In this document: piece after piece, positions 50,226 through 58,040 of the stretch
Numbering within the stretch: the first letter of the stretch is position 1
Layout of the letters: every line of letters begins with the position of its first letter
Program-made: the position numbers and the translations under genes
The notes under the pieces: generated by a model
The model's database searches: none
Seen by the model: the letters and a program-made list of their open reading frames with translations, nothing else
What the model was told of the DNA's origin: nothing
Source: Neisseria lisongii
Lineage (GTDB): Bacteria; Pseudomonadota; Gammaproteobacteria; Burkholderiales; Neisseriaceae
Reading direction: 5' to 3'
Length of the DNA stretch: 64,000 nucleotides
Assembly: GCF_028463985.1 (NCBI RefSeq)
Contig: NZ_CP116766.1
Location: forward strand, 1,860,001-1,924,000

Positions 50226-50830
50226 AACCGATCGGACTTTTCGGGGGAACATTCGACCCCGTGCATAACGGACACCTGAACATCGCCCAAGCCTTTGCCG
50301 ACGAAATCGGGCTGGAAACCGTGATTTTCCTACCGGCGGGCGAACCGTATCACAAAACCGCCGCCCAAACCGCCGCCGCCCACCGCTTGGCAATGGTCGA
50401 AGCCGCCGTCGCCGATTATCCGCAATTTGCCGTCAGCGACTGCGACATCGTCCGCCAAGGCGCAACCTATACCTTCGACACCGTGCAGATTTTCCGCCAG
50501 CAGTTTCCCAATACCCCGCTGTGGTGGTTGCTCGGCAGCGACAGCCTGATGAAGCTGCACACGTGGAAACGCTGGGAAACGCTGGTGCGGCAAATCAACA
50601 TCGCCGTTGCCATGCGGGAAGGCGACAGCCTCAACAAAACCCCGGCCGTATTGCATTCATGGCTGGGCGGCGCACTGCAAAACGGCAGCGTCCGCATACT
50701 GAATACCCTGCTGTATCCCGTCAGCTCTACCCAAATCCGCAGCGAACTGCAACAAGGCCGCTTTTCAGACGGCCTGATACCGCCGCAGGTCGAACGCTAT
50801 ATCCGCCGCCACGGTTTGTATCAAAATTGA
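50222..50830 (+). CDS. nadD: Nicotinate-nucleotide adenylyltransferase
   Basis: A 202-residue enzyme that adenylates nicotinate mononucleotide to deamido-NAD in NAD synthesis. The nucleotidyl-transfer motif GGTFDPVHNGH spans residues 8-18, and the C-terminal SSTQIRS motif is present. Its start overlaps the carbonic anhydrase stop (ATGA). A DUS is encoded inside it near 50763. rsfS follows 115 bases later, a common bacterial neighbour. Confidence 0.97.
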   Translation: MKPIGLFGGTFDPVHNGHLNIAQAFADEIGLETVIFLPAGEPYHKTAAQTAAAHRLAMVEAAVADYPQFAVSDCDIVRQGATYTFDTVQIFRQQFPNTPLWWLLGSDSLMKLHTWKRWETLVRQINIAVAMREGDSLNKTPAVLHSWLGGALQNGSVRILNTLLYPVSSTQIRSELQQGRFSDGLIPPQVERYIRRHGLYQN

Positions 50831-50945
50831 AGATGTGAAATTGCGTAAAAAAGCAGAGAATACAGCTTGATGCGTTATAATGCCGTCTGAAAATTGAGTA
50901 AAGCGGTTTCAGCAAAACCGAAACCATAGCAAAATTAGGAAAACC

Positions 50946-51332
50946 ATGAACGAACAAGAATTAGCCGCCCTGCAAAAAATGGTAGAAGTGGCCGTAAACG
51001 CTTTGGAAGACATCAAAGCCAAAGACATTTCCGTATTGGAAACCCAAGACAAAACCGCCCTGTTTGCCCGCATGATTATCGCCAGCGGCGACAGCACCCG
51101 CCAAGTCAAAGCACTGGCCAACAGCGTTGCCGTCGATTTAAAAGAAGCCGGTTTCGAAATTCTGAGCCAAGAGGGCGACAGCGGCGAATGGACGCTGGTT
51201 GATGCCGGCGACTTGGTGGTACACGTTATGTTGCCCGCCGTGCGCGATTTCTACGACATCGACACCCTGTGGGGCGGCGAAAAACCGTCGTTCCACGCCG
51301 GTATGCAGAAACCTTGGCACGCCGCCGACTGA
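50946..51332 (+). CDS. rsfS: Ribosomal silencing factor RsfS (Iojap family)
   Basis: A 128-residue protein that binds L14 and stops 30S and 50S from joining in starvation. The family signatures DIKAKDISVLE, SGDSTRQVKALA and GDSGEWTLVDAGDLVVHV are present. TTAGGAAAACC precedes the ATG. It lies after nadD, the conserved arrangement, with one DUS between. Confidence 0.96.
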   Translation: MNEQELAALQKMVEVAVNALEDIKAKDISVLETQDKTALFARMIIASGDSTRQVKALANSVAVDLKEAGFEILSQEGDSGEWTLVDAGDLVVHVMLPAVRDFYDIDTLWGGEKPSFHAGMQKPWHAAD

Positions 51333-51364
51333 TTTTCCACACAACATCTCATAAGGAGATAAAC

Positions 51365-51721
51365 ATGGCATTCAAAAAAATCCTGTTCCCGTCAGCGCTG
51401 GTGTTGGCATTGGCCGCCTGCGGCAGCGTCAATCACGACCATCACCACGGACACCATCACCACCATCATCACGGCAAAGCCCAACAAGTCCGCCAATTTG
51501 AATGCAGCAACGGTCTGACCGTCGGCGTACAAAACCTCGGCAACGACCAACTGCGCCTGACCGCCAACGGCCAAGCCCTGCTGCTGAAAAACGCCGTAGC
51601 CGGTTCCGGTGTCCGCTACGTTGCCGACAACGGCTTCGAATGGCATGAAAAACGCGGCGAAGCCGCATTCGCCTACCGCGATGCCCAAGGCAATCACGAA
51701 GTAATGTGTACCGCCAAATAA
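51365..51721 (+). CDS. His-rich lipoprotein with MliC-like domain
   Basis: A 118-residue lipoprotein: signal peptide with lipobox LAAC (Cys19). Then a segment almost wholly of His (about residues 24-37, pattern HDHHHGHHHHHHHGK) and a C-terminal domain from about residue 45. That domain resembles the MliC/PliC C-type lysozyme-inhibitor fold: FECSNGLTVGV, then SGVRYVADNGFEWHEKRGEA and a final Cys (MCTAK). The two Cys could form the family disulphide. AAGGAGATAAAC is an excellent ribosome-binding site for this start; the frame is open upstream into rsfS. The His tract suggests zinc or nickel binding. Lysozyme inhibition is inferred only from domain resemblance. Confidence 0.75.
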   Translation: MAFKKILFPSALVLALAACGSVNHDHHHGHHHHHHHGKAQQVRQFECSNGLTVGVQNLGNDQLRLTANGQALLLKNAVAGSGVRYVADNGFEWHEKRGEAAFAYRDAQGNHEVMCTAK

Positions 51722-51732
51722 AGCAAACGCTG

Positions 51733-51771
51733 ATGCCGTCTGAAAACGCATATCCCGTTTTCAGACGGCAT
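51733..51771 (+). terminator. Inverted AT-DUS pair, lipoprotein-gene terminator
   Basis: ATGCCGTCTGAAAACG and CGTTTTCAGACGGCAT with a short loop, 11 bases after the stop, followed by TTTATTAT. Confidence 0.8.
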
Positions 51772-51802
51772 TTATTATGGCAAGGCTTTCAGTTATATCT
51801 GA

Positions 51803-52141
51803 TATATAGTGGATTAACTGAATAATCCATACAAATTAATCCGGCACTTGTAGAGTGTGCGCAAAAGCACGCACCTGTTCTGTGAGTTTTATGTCGAAGC
51901 CGTCTGAAAATCTGATTTTAGCTGCGCAGAAACTCACTTTGCTCGTTTTGGCGAAACCTTCGGTTTTAGCTGCGCAGAAACTCGCTTTGCTCATTTTCAG
52001 ACGGCATTCATGTAGAATTTAAAGAACACGTGCCTGCTTAGGCAAGCACGCTACACACCGTTCCCCGTCCCGCTGGCAGGAAGGGGTTAGGAGAAGGTGG
52101 TTCACTTGAGTTGTAATATTTTTTGGGTTAATTCATTATAG
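51803..52141. repeat. Composite repeat with Correia-like ends upstream of rlmH
   Basis: No gene is seen. It is bounded by TATAGTGGATTAACTGAA on the left and GGGTTAATTCATTATAG on the right, which are imperfect inverted copies with Correia-type TATAG ends. Inside are degenerate copies of GCAGAAACTC...CTTTGCTC, a DUS, the hairpin CGTGC...GCACG at about 52028-52051, and TTCCCCGTCCCGCTGGC shared with 8442. Confidence 0.55.
51971..52064. repeat. Direct repeat copy 1, left of rlmH
   Basis: About 94 bases starting GCGCAGAAACTCGCTTTGCT and including GAATTTAAAGAACACGTG and GGCAAGCACGCTACACAC. They recur at 52858-52951 with only a few mismatches. Confidence 0.75.
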
Positions 52142-52247
52142 TTGGAACCCCGAATTTTCTGTACAAGTCGGTAAGCCAATGGCGGTCAGATTGAATTTGG
52201 AATGTACTGGAAATTTGGTTAATCTGCGATAAATAAAAGGGAAAACC

Positions 52248-52718
52248 GTGAACATTACCGTTTTAGCCGTCGGCACCAAAATGCCCCGCTGGGTAGATGA
52301 AGCCGTCAACGAATACGCCAAACGCTTCGGGCGAGACGTTCACTATACACTCAAAGAAATCAAACCCGAAAAACGGGGTGCAGGGGTCAATGCCGCCCAA
52401 GGCATGGCGGCCGAAGAAAAACGCATCTTAGAAGCCGTTCCCGCCAACGCCTACCTGATTGTCTTGGACGAACGGGGCAAAGCCCCGACTTCTGTCGAGC
52501 TGGCAGAACATCTGAAAAACTGGCAGCAAAACGGCGAACACGTCTGCTTCGTAATCGGCGGTGCCGACGGCATGACCGACTACCTCAAACAACAGGCACG
52601 CATGATGATCCGCCTTTCCAGCCTGACCTTGCCACACGGCATGGTTCGGGTGTTGCTGACCGAACAGCTCTACCGTGCCGTATCGATTCTCCATAATCAC
52701 CCGTATCATCGGGAATAG
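52248..52718 (+). CDS. rlmH: 23S rRNA (pseudouridine(1915)-N(3))-methyltransferase
   Basis: A 156-residue SPOUT-class methyltransferase that acts on the 70S ribosome at pseudouridine 1915. It starts MNITVLAVGTKMPRWVDEAV, has the knotted SAM-site sequence FVIGGADGM and ends with the family tail YRAVSILHNHPYHRE. AAGGGAAAACC precedes the ATG. It is flanked on both sides by closely related direct repeats, an unusual setting for this core gene, which normally follows rsfS directly. Confidence 0.97.
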   Translation: MNITVLAVGTKMPRWVDEAVNEYAKRFGRDVHYTLKEIKPEKRGAGVNAAQGMAAEEKRILEAVPANAYLIVLDERGKAPTSVELAEHLKNWQQNGEHVCFVIGGADGMTDYLKQQARMMIRLSSLTLPHGMVRVLLTEQLYRAVSILHNHPYHRE

Positions 52719-52857
52719 GAAAACGGGATTTGCGGCGAATGCCGATTAAGTTGATTAAGCCGTACACTTTAAAAGCATGGCAACGCAAACCACCTTTTCC
52801 CGATTCTAGCGAAACTTTTGGTTTTAGCTTCGCAGAACTCATTGCATGAGTTTTAGC

Positions 52858-52951
52858 TTCGCAGAAACTCGCTTTGCTCGTTTTCAGATGGCATTCATGT
52901 GGAATTTAAAGAACACGTGTATGCTTAGGCAAGCACGCTACACACGATTCC
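52858..52951. repeat. Direct repeat copy 2, right of rlmH
   Basis: A near-identical copy of 51971-52064 in the same orientation (TCGCAGAAACTCGCTTTGCT, then GAATTTAAAGAACACGTG and GGCAAGCACGCTACACAC). The stretch 52719-52857 before it holds further degenerate copies of the GCAGAA...CTC unit and no gene. Confidence 0.75.
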
Positions 52952-52960
52952 CTGTTTCAA

Positions 52961-53056
52961 TGGCGTAACGGCTAAATGCAGACCGCCGCTGTCCGCCGGT
53001 TTGTAAGGCTTATCGGCGGGCTTAGAGTTCTTGATTTGTCGGTCATTCAGGGGCAT
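52961..53056 (-). pseudogene. Tyrosine integrase remnant, N-terminal stub
   Basis: The frame from 53056 reads MPLNDRQIKNSKPADKPY, then KPADSGGLHLAVTP. This is the start of the DUF4102 arm-binding domain of P4-type tyrosine integrases. After about 32 residues it runs into the intergenic repeat sequence and stops, so more than 90% of the gene is missing. It lies about 200 bases downstream of the 3' end of tRNA-fMet on the same strand, where integrases of tRNA-targeting elements sit. It is a relic of a lost integrated element. Confidence 0.7.
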
Positions 53057-53109
53057 TTGGGGGTATTTTTTCAGGGGTATTTTCAGGATACCCCCAATAA
53101 TACCCCCAG
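53057..53109. repeat. GGGGGTATT / AATACCCCC inverted repeats
   Basis: TGGGGGTATT near 53057 and AATACCCCCA near 53099 form an inverted pair, with further AGGGGTATT and ATACCCCC copies between. They lie just upstream of the integrase stub and could be arm-type binding sites or attachment-site debris. Confidence 0.45.
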
Positions 53110-53227
53110 ATGTTTCTTTATTCAATTAGACGGCATTAGATGATATTAGACAGCCGAAAAGCAAAAAACCAAGCGCAAAGCCCGATGGGCTGGGCGTTTG
53201 GTTGGCGGCGTTCGATAGTATTGGATA

Positions 53228-53254
53228 AAAAAATATCCCCGAAAAAGGGGATAG
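53228..53254 (-). terminator. tRNA-fMet terminator
   Basis: On the minus strand CTATCCCC-TTTTTC-GGGGATA is followed by a run of seven T, directly after the tRNA. Confidence 0.88.
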
Positions 53255-53331
<77 letters not shown>

Positions 53332-53419
53332 TCAGAAAGGTAAACTATACGGGTTATTTGTTTGGCTGTCAAGCGTTTGTGCGGGAATGTTTGATAGTGT
53401 TTTGCTTTTTATGGATTTT

Positions 53420-54475
53420 TTATGGTTGCGTGGGAATGCGCAGCAGCTTGGCAATATGTAAATAGAGCAGGTTGGCGCTGGCAATCACGGCAATCAGGCG
53501 AAAGACGTGGAAAGCGGTTACTAAGGGGATGCCCAGTTGCAGGGTTTTGGCGGTGATGGTCATTTCGGCAACCCCGCCGGGGGCGAGTGCCAGTCCGAGG
53601 GTCGGCATCGGAATATGGCTGAAACGGTGCAGCAGCCATGCCATCAGGGCGGTGAAGGTCAGGCTGATGATAACATTGACCGCAGTCAGTGCCAGCAGGC
53701 GCGGGGCTTGACGGAAAAAACCGGGCTGGAATTTGTTGCCTAGCGACCAGCCGATCAGCAGTTGCCCAAAGTGGGCGATTTCAGACGGCATGGCGGAAAG
53801 GTGGATTTGGTTGGCGGTCAGTAAAATGGTGAACAGCAGCGGGCCGAATGTCCACGGGTTGGAGAGTTTGATGCGTTCGAGCAGCAAGCCGCCGGCTGCA
53901 CCGAGCGCAAGCAGCAGGGCAAGCAGGCCGTAATCGATGTGTCGGGGAATATTGAGGAGGGTATCGTCTTGCCCGTGCCAGCCCGCCAGTTGGTAAACGG
54001 CGGGAACAATGCTGACGACCAGCAAGATACGCAGGGCATGGGCGGCGACGACTTGGTCGGTACGTGCGCCGTGCCGGTGGGCAATGGTCGCCATTTCGCT
54101 GGCGCCGCCGATACAGGAAGCGAACCATGCGGTTTTGAAATCGGTCTTGCCGAAGCGGTAGAGCAGCAGGCTGCCGCCGATACCGAGTAAAACGGCAAAC
54201 AGCATACCGGCGATCAGCCAGTGGACATGGGTCAGCAGCAAGCCGACCATTTGCGGCGTGAAATACAGGCCGAGCGAAGTGCCGATAATGATCAGGCCGA
54301 TTTTGCGGCCGTTGCTGCTGGATCGGACAGGTACGCCGTTGAGGTTGAGCAGGGCGGTGGTCAGCAAAGCGCCGAGCAGCCACGGAATCGGCAGCCGCAG
54401 CCACACGGCGGCCAGCGCACCGAGCAGGGCTGCGGAGAAACCGGATAAATAGGGGAAAAGCGTGGCTGGTGTCAT
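53420..54475 (-). CDS. AbrB-family membrane protein
   Basis: A 351-residue polytopic membrane protein with about ten spans. It has the two-fold repeat of the AbrB family, each half carrying a G-G-x-x-E-M sequence (IGGASEMATIAHRHG in the first, APGGVAEMTITAK in the second). The family includes E. coli AbrB (a suppressor of an amidase phenotype) and proteins annotated as ammonia monooxygenase; their function is unproven. The start MTPATLFPYLSG at 54475 fits the family; the frame extends to 54577. It lies just downstream of the tct operon but behind a terminator. Confidence 0.85.
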   Translation of the reverse strand: MTPATLFPYLSGFSAALLGALAAVWLRLPIPWLLGALLTTALLNLNGVPVRSSSNGRKIGLIIIGTSLGLYFTPQMVGLLLTHVHWLIAGMLFAVLLGIGGSLLLYRFGKTDFKTAWFASCIGGASEMATIAHRHGARTDQVVAAHALRILLVVSIVPAVYQLAGWHGQDDTLLNIPRHIDYGLLALLLALGAAGGLLLERIKLSNPWTFGPLLFTILLTANQIHLSAMPSEIAHFGQLLIGWSLGNKFQPGFFRQAPRLLALTAVNVIISLTFTALMAWLLHRFSHIPMPTLGLALAPGGVAEMTITAKTLQLGIPLVTAFHVFRLIAVIASANLLYLHIAKLLRIPTQP

Positions 54476-54596
54476 GGCAGAGGCCGTCTGAAAATAGGGG
54501 ATATCCGACAGATGGGAGGAGAAATTTTTAACTGTCAATTTCGCTGTATTGCCTGCGGCGGAACAGAGTGCAGACACTGCATTTTCAGACGGCCTG

Positions 54597-54636
54597 TCTG
54601 AAAAAACAACAACCGGCAGCCGTGGAAGCTGCCGGT
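54597..54636 (-). terminator. tct operon terminator
   Basis: On the minus strand ACCGGCAGC-TTCCACG-GCTGCCGGT is followed by TGTTGTTTTTT, 8 bases after the tctA stop. Confidence 0.9.
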
Positions 54637-54643
54637 AGTGCGG

Positions 54644-56140
54644 TTATGCAGTCTGTTTACGGCGGCGCAGCCAGCGCAGCAGCGGCAGCAGAACCATAAC
54701 GCCCGCCAATACCCACAATGCTTTAGTAATCGGGCTGTGGAACAGAATGCCCAAATCGCCTTGCGAAATCGATAAGGCACGGCGCAGGCTGGATTCCATC
54801 AACTCGCCCAAAACATAACCCAGAATCAGAGCAGAAAGCGGGAAATTGAGTTTGCGCAGAATATAGCCGAACACGCCCAGAGCAATCATCAGAATCAGGT
54901 CGAAAGTGGTGCTGTGAATCGCATACACGCCGACAAAACTCACGGCGGCGATGGACGGAATCAGGATATAGTTCGGCATATTCAACAGTTTGGCAAACAG
55001 GCCGACCAGCGGGATATTGAGCAGCAGCAGAATGATGTTGCCGATAAACAGCGAAGCAATCAAGCCCCACACAATATCAGGCTGCTCGCTGAAAAGCTGC
55101 GGCCCCGGCGTGATGTTGTAAAGCGTCAGTGCGCCCATCATCACGGCAGTCGTGCCTGAACCGGGTACGCCCAAAGTCAGCATGGGGATAAACGAGCCGC
55201 AGGCGGAAGCATTGTTGGCGGCTTCGGGCGCAGCAATGCCGCGCAAATCGCCTTCGCCGAATTTGCCGTCTTTACCGGCAATTTTTTTCTCGTTGGTATA
55301 AGTCATGGCGCTGGCGATGGTTGCGCCCGCACCCGGCAGAATGCCGACCACAAAACCGACCACGCCGCTGCGGATAATTGCGCCGAGGCTGAACAGCAGC
55401 TCTTTCAGGTTAAACAGCGTGCGTTTGCCCTGTTCCAAGGCTTTTTGCCCTTTTTCGGTGTGTTCCAGCATAATCAGAATTTCGCTGACGCTGAAAAAGC
55501 CGATCACAATGGTGGTGAACTGAATGCCGTCTGCAAGATTGACCGAATCGAAAGTAAAGCGGTACACGCCGGTTACAGCGTCCACGCCGACAGTTGCCAA
55601 GCCCAAACCGATTAAGGCGGAAACGGCGGTTTTGACCGGCTGGTCGCCGACCAATCCGCTCAAACAGGTAATGGCGAACACCATTAAAACAAAATATTCC
55701 GCCGGACCGAAAGCCACCGCCCAGTTGGCCAGCAGCGGCGCAAACAGCACTACGCCGATGGTGGCGATGGTGCTGCCGGTAAACGAGCTGAACGCCGAAA
55801 GCGACAGGGCAATGCCGGCTTTGCCCTGTTTGGCAAGCGGATAGCCGTCCAGCGTGGACATAATCGCCGCCGCATCGCCCGGCACGTTAATCAGAATGGC
55901 GGAAATGCGGCCGCCGTATTCGCAACCCAGATACACCGCCGCCAGCAGAATCAGCGCCGATTCGGGCGGCAGGCCGAGTGCGTAGGCAAACGGCAGCAGA
56001 ATCGCCACGCCGTTGATCGGTCCTAATCCCGGCAACATGCCGACAATCGTCCCTAAAAATGCGCCAAACAGCGCCAGCATCAGGTTTTGCGGCTGCAGCG
56101 CCACGCCGAAACCGCTCATCAGATAGTTGAAAGTATCCAT
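54644..56140 (-). CDS. tctA: Tripartite tricarboxylate transporter, large permease TctA
   Basis: A 498-residue inner-membrane permease with about eleven spans. The family signature near the N-terminus is GMLPGLGPINGVAILLP, and a second GILPGAGATIASAM-like run lies in the middle, as in TctA proteins. It works with TctB and the binding protein TctC, driven by an ion gradient, to import citrate-like carboxylates; the actual substrate is not evident. GAGGAAC precedes the ATG. It is the last gene of the minus-strand operon tctC-tctB-tctA, followed by a terminator. Confidence 0.93.
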   Translation of the reverse strand: MDTFNYLMSGFGVALQPQNLMLALFGAFLGTIVGMLPGLGPINGVAILLPFAYALGLPPESALILLAAVYLGCEYGGRISAILINVPGDAAAIMSTLDGYPLAKQGKAGIALSLSAFSSFTGSTIATIGVVLFAPLLANWAVAFGPAEYFVLMVFAITCLSGLVGDQPVKTAVSALIGLGLATVGVDAVTGVYRFTFDSVNLADGIQFTTIVIGFFSVSEILIMLEHTEKGQKALEQGKRTLFNLKELLFSLGAIIRSGVVGFVVGILPGAGATIASAMTYTNEKKIAGKDGKFGEGDLRGIAAPEAANNASACGSFIPMLTLGVPGSGTTAVMMGALTLYNITPGPQLFSEQPDIVWGLIASLFIGNIILLLLNIPLVGLFAKLLNMPNYILIPSIAAVSFVGVYAIHSTTFDLILMIALGVFGYILRKLNFPLSALILGYVLGELMESSLRRALSISQGDLGILFHSPITKALWVLAGVMVLLPLLRWLRRRKQTA

Positions 56141-56152
56141 GTTTTTTGTTCC

Positions 56153-56587
56153 TCAGCCGAAAAATCCGACCGGCAGCGGAACATCCAGCAGACGGTCAAA
56201 CAACAGATAAAAGCCGATGCCCAGCGCAATGCCGGTTACGGCGCAGGCAGTATTGCTGCCGCCAAACAGTTTTCCGACGGCAAACACCATGGCGGCGGTT
56301 GCCAGCGGAAAGCCCAGTATTTCAAACAAAATGCCGTAAAACAGCAGGGCGAGAAAACAAAACAGCAGTTTTTTCAGCAAAGAAGGGGTATAGCCCAAAT
56401 CTTCGCTTTGCTTGGGGCGCAGTGCCAAAAACAGACTGCACAGCGCCAGCAGCGACAAAATCATTGCCGGATACGGGCGAGGGCCTAAAGGATCGTAACT
56501 GATCGGCGCTGTGTAGCCCCATGCCAGATAGAGCAGGAACAGCGAAACGGCCAGCAACAGCGCCGAGAAACAGCGTTCAAGATTCAT
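56153..56587 (-). CDS. tctB: Tripartite tricarboxylate transporter, small permease TctB
   Basis: A 144-residue protein with four predicted spans (FSALLLAVSLFLLYLAW, AMILSLLALCSLFLAL, LFCFLALLFYGILFEI, ACAVTGIALGIGFYLLF). GGAG placed 7 bases before MNLERCFSA selects this start over two ATGs further upstream in frame. It lies between tctC and tctA and forms the membrane complex with TctA. Confidence 0.88.
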   Translation of the reverse strand: MNLERCFSALLLAVSLFLLYLAWGYTAPISYDPLGPRPYPAMILSLLALCSLFLALRPKQSEDLGYTPSLLKKLLFCFLALLFYGILFEILGFPLATAAMVFAVGKLFGGSNTACAVTGIALGIGFYLLFDRLLDVPLPVGFFG

Positions 56588-56646
56588 AAACATACTCCGA
56601 AAGCGCACAGATGGAAGCGTTTTGAGATAAAAGGTTGGGGAGATAA

Positions 56647-56678
56647 CGGTTTTCAGACGGCATGCCGTCTGAAAACCG
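56647..56678. terminator. Perfect 32-bp palindrome of two fused AT-DUS
   Basis: CGGTTTTCAGACGGCA joined directly to its complement TGCCGTCTGAAAACCG, with no loop. It lies in the 126-base gap between tctC and tctB and could weaken expression of the permease genes relative to the binding protein. Confidence 0.75.
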
Positions 56679-56712
56679 CTGTTGCCGCATCAGAGAAACA
56701 GCGGCAGCAACC

Positions 56713-57714
56713 TTATTTCTGATTCAGTTCAAATTCGTTAGACAAAGCACGCATTTCTTCGGTGGTTTTCAACACATACTGATTCAACTCGTCGCCGGTC
56801 ATCGCAAACGGCAGCAAGTCCCGATTGGCACGCAGTTCGGTAAATTTCGGATCTTTCAGCATGGCATCGAAATGCGTTTTCCACCATTGGTAGGCGGCAT
56901 CGCTGACTTTCGGACCCATGTAGTAGCCGCGGATAACCGGCCATTCCACCGCATAACCCTGTTCTTTGGCAGTCGGAATATCTTTCAGCTTGCCGTCCAA
57001 ACGCTCCGGCGAGAACACCGCCAATACACGCACTTTGCCCGATTCGATATGCGGACCCATTTCGGCAATACCGGCGCTGACCACGCTGATGTGGTTGCCC
57101 AGCAGCGCCGTAACCGCCTCGCCGCCGCCTTCGAGCGCAACGTAAGTCATGTCTTTAGGATTCACGCCGGCCGCACGGGCGAGCATGGCGGTTTGCAGCC
57201 AGTCCTGACCGCCCACACTACCGCCCGCACCGAAACTGATGGCTTTCGGGTCTTTTTTCAGCGCATCGGCCAAATCCTGCAGATTTTTCAGCGGCGATTC
57301 AGCGTTTACCGCCACCATACCGTAGTCCGTGCCGACAGCCGCCAGCCAGCGGACATCTTTTTCAGAATATTGGCCGAACTTGCCCTGCGCCAGATTCAGC
57401 AGCGAGCCGGTCGAAAAAGCCACAATCGCATTATCGTTGGCCGCATCGTTGGCAACGATTTTATTGTAGGCAACCGCACCCACACCGCCCGGCATATAGG
57501 TAACACGCATCGGCTTGTCGAGCTGCTTGGTGTCTTTCAGACCGCTTTGCGCCAGCTTGCAGGTCAGGTCAAAGCCACCGCCCGGCTTGGCCGGAGCGAT
57601 ACATTCCGGTTTGGACGGCGCACCGGCTTCGGCAGCTTTTTCTTGGCAGGCACTTAAAGTCAGCGCCGCCGCCAAAGCAGCAGTCAGCGTTGCGTAGGAT
57701 TTGATGTTCGGCAT
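56713..57714 (-). CDS. tctC: Tripartite tricarboxylate transporter, substrate-binding lipoprotein TctC
   Basis: A 333-residue extracytoplasmic binding protein of the Bug/TctC family. The signal peptide ends in a lipobox LSAC (Cys23), so it is membrane-tethered rather than free in the periplasm. The mature part has the family sequences APAKPGGGFDLTC and MPGGVGAVAYN at the ligand-binding loops. AAGGAG precedes MPNIKSYATL at 57714; the frame is open further upstream without a ribosome-binding site. It is first in the tct operon. Confidence 0.92.
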   Translation of the reverse strand: MPNIKSYATLTAALAAALTLSACQEKAAEAGAPSKPECIAPAKPGGGFDLTCKLAQSGLKDTKQLDKPMRVTYMPGGVGAVAYNKIVANDAANDNAIVAFSTGSLLNLAQGKFGQYSEKDVRWLAAVGTDYGMVAVNAESPLKNLQDLADALKKDPKAISFGAGGSVGGQDWLQTAMLARAAGVNPKDMTYVALEGGGEAVTALLGNHISVVSAGIAEMGPHIESGKVRVLAVFSPERLDGKLKDIPTAKEQGYAVEWPVIRGYYMGPKVSDAAYQWWKTHFDAMLKDPKFTELRANRDLLPFAMTGDELNQYVLKTTEEMRALSNEFELNQK

Positions 57715-57800
57715 GGATTTCTCCTTTTTTCTGATTAAACGGTATATCTCTGCTGCGCAGGAATATTGTTGACAATTACACAAAACTACATAAAAAAGAG

Positions 57801-57829
57801 AAATTAACGGTATTGTAATTTTTTGTCAA
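57801..57829 (-). promoter_or_regulatory. Sigma-70 promoter for tctC-tctB-tctA
   Basis: On the minus strand a perfect TTGACA (57829-57824) and TAATTT (57806-57801) are spaced 17 bases, about 87 bases before the tctC start. The rest of the 57715-58040 gap is AT-rich and holds only a DUS pair. Confidence 0.7.
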
Positions 57830-57986
57830 TCAGGATTTATTTGACGAAGATGGAAATTTAGTTTAACAGTTTGTTTTTGCATAAAGATAAATTGGTTTGG
57901 CACAATATTTACAGACGGTTTTTCAAAATTGAACAATTATTCCCGATAAGGCATTTGGCGAAACGAAAAAACAGCTTTTTACAGAT

Positions 57987-58025
57987 TTTCAGACGGCCTC
58001 ACGAAAACATAAAGGCCGTCTGAAA
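57987..58025 (-). terminator. Inverted DUS pair after hpuB
   Basis: TTTCAGACGGCCT and AGGCCGTCTGAAA with a 13-base loop, 16 bases beyond the hpuB stop. Confidence 0.7.
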
Positions 58026-58040
58026 GTGGGGCTGGGTGAA

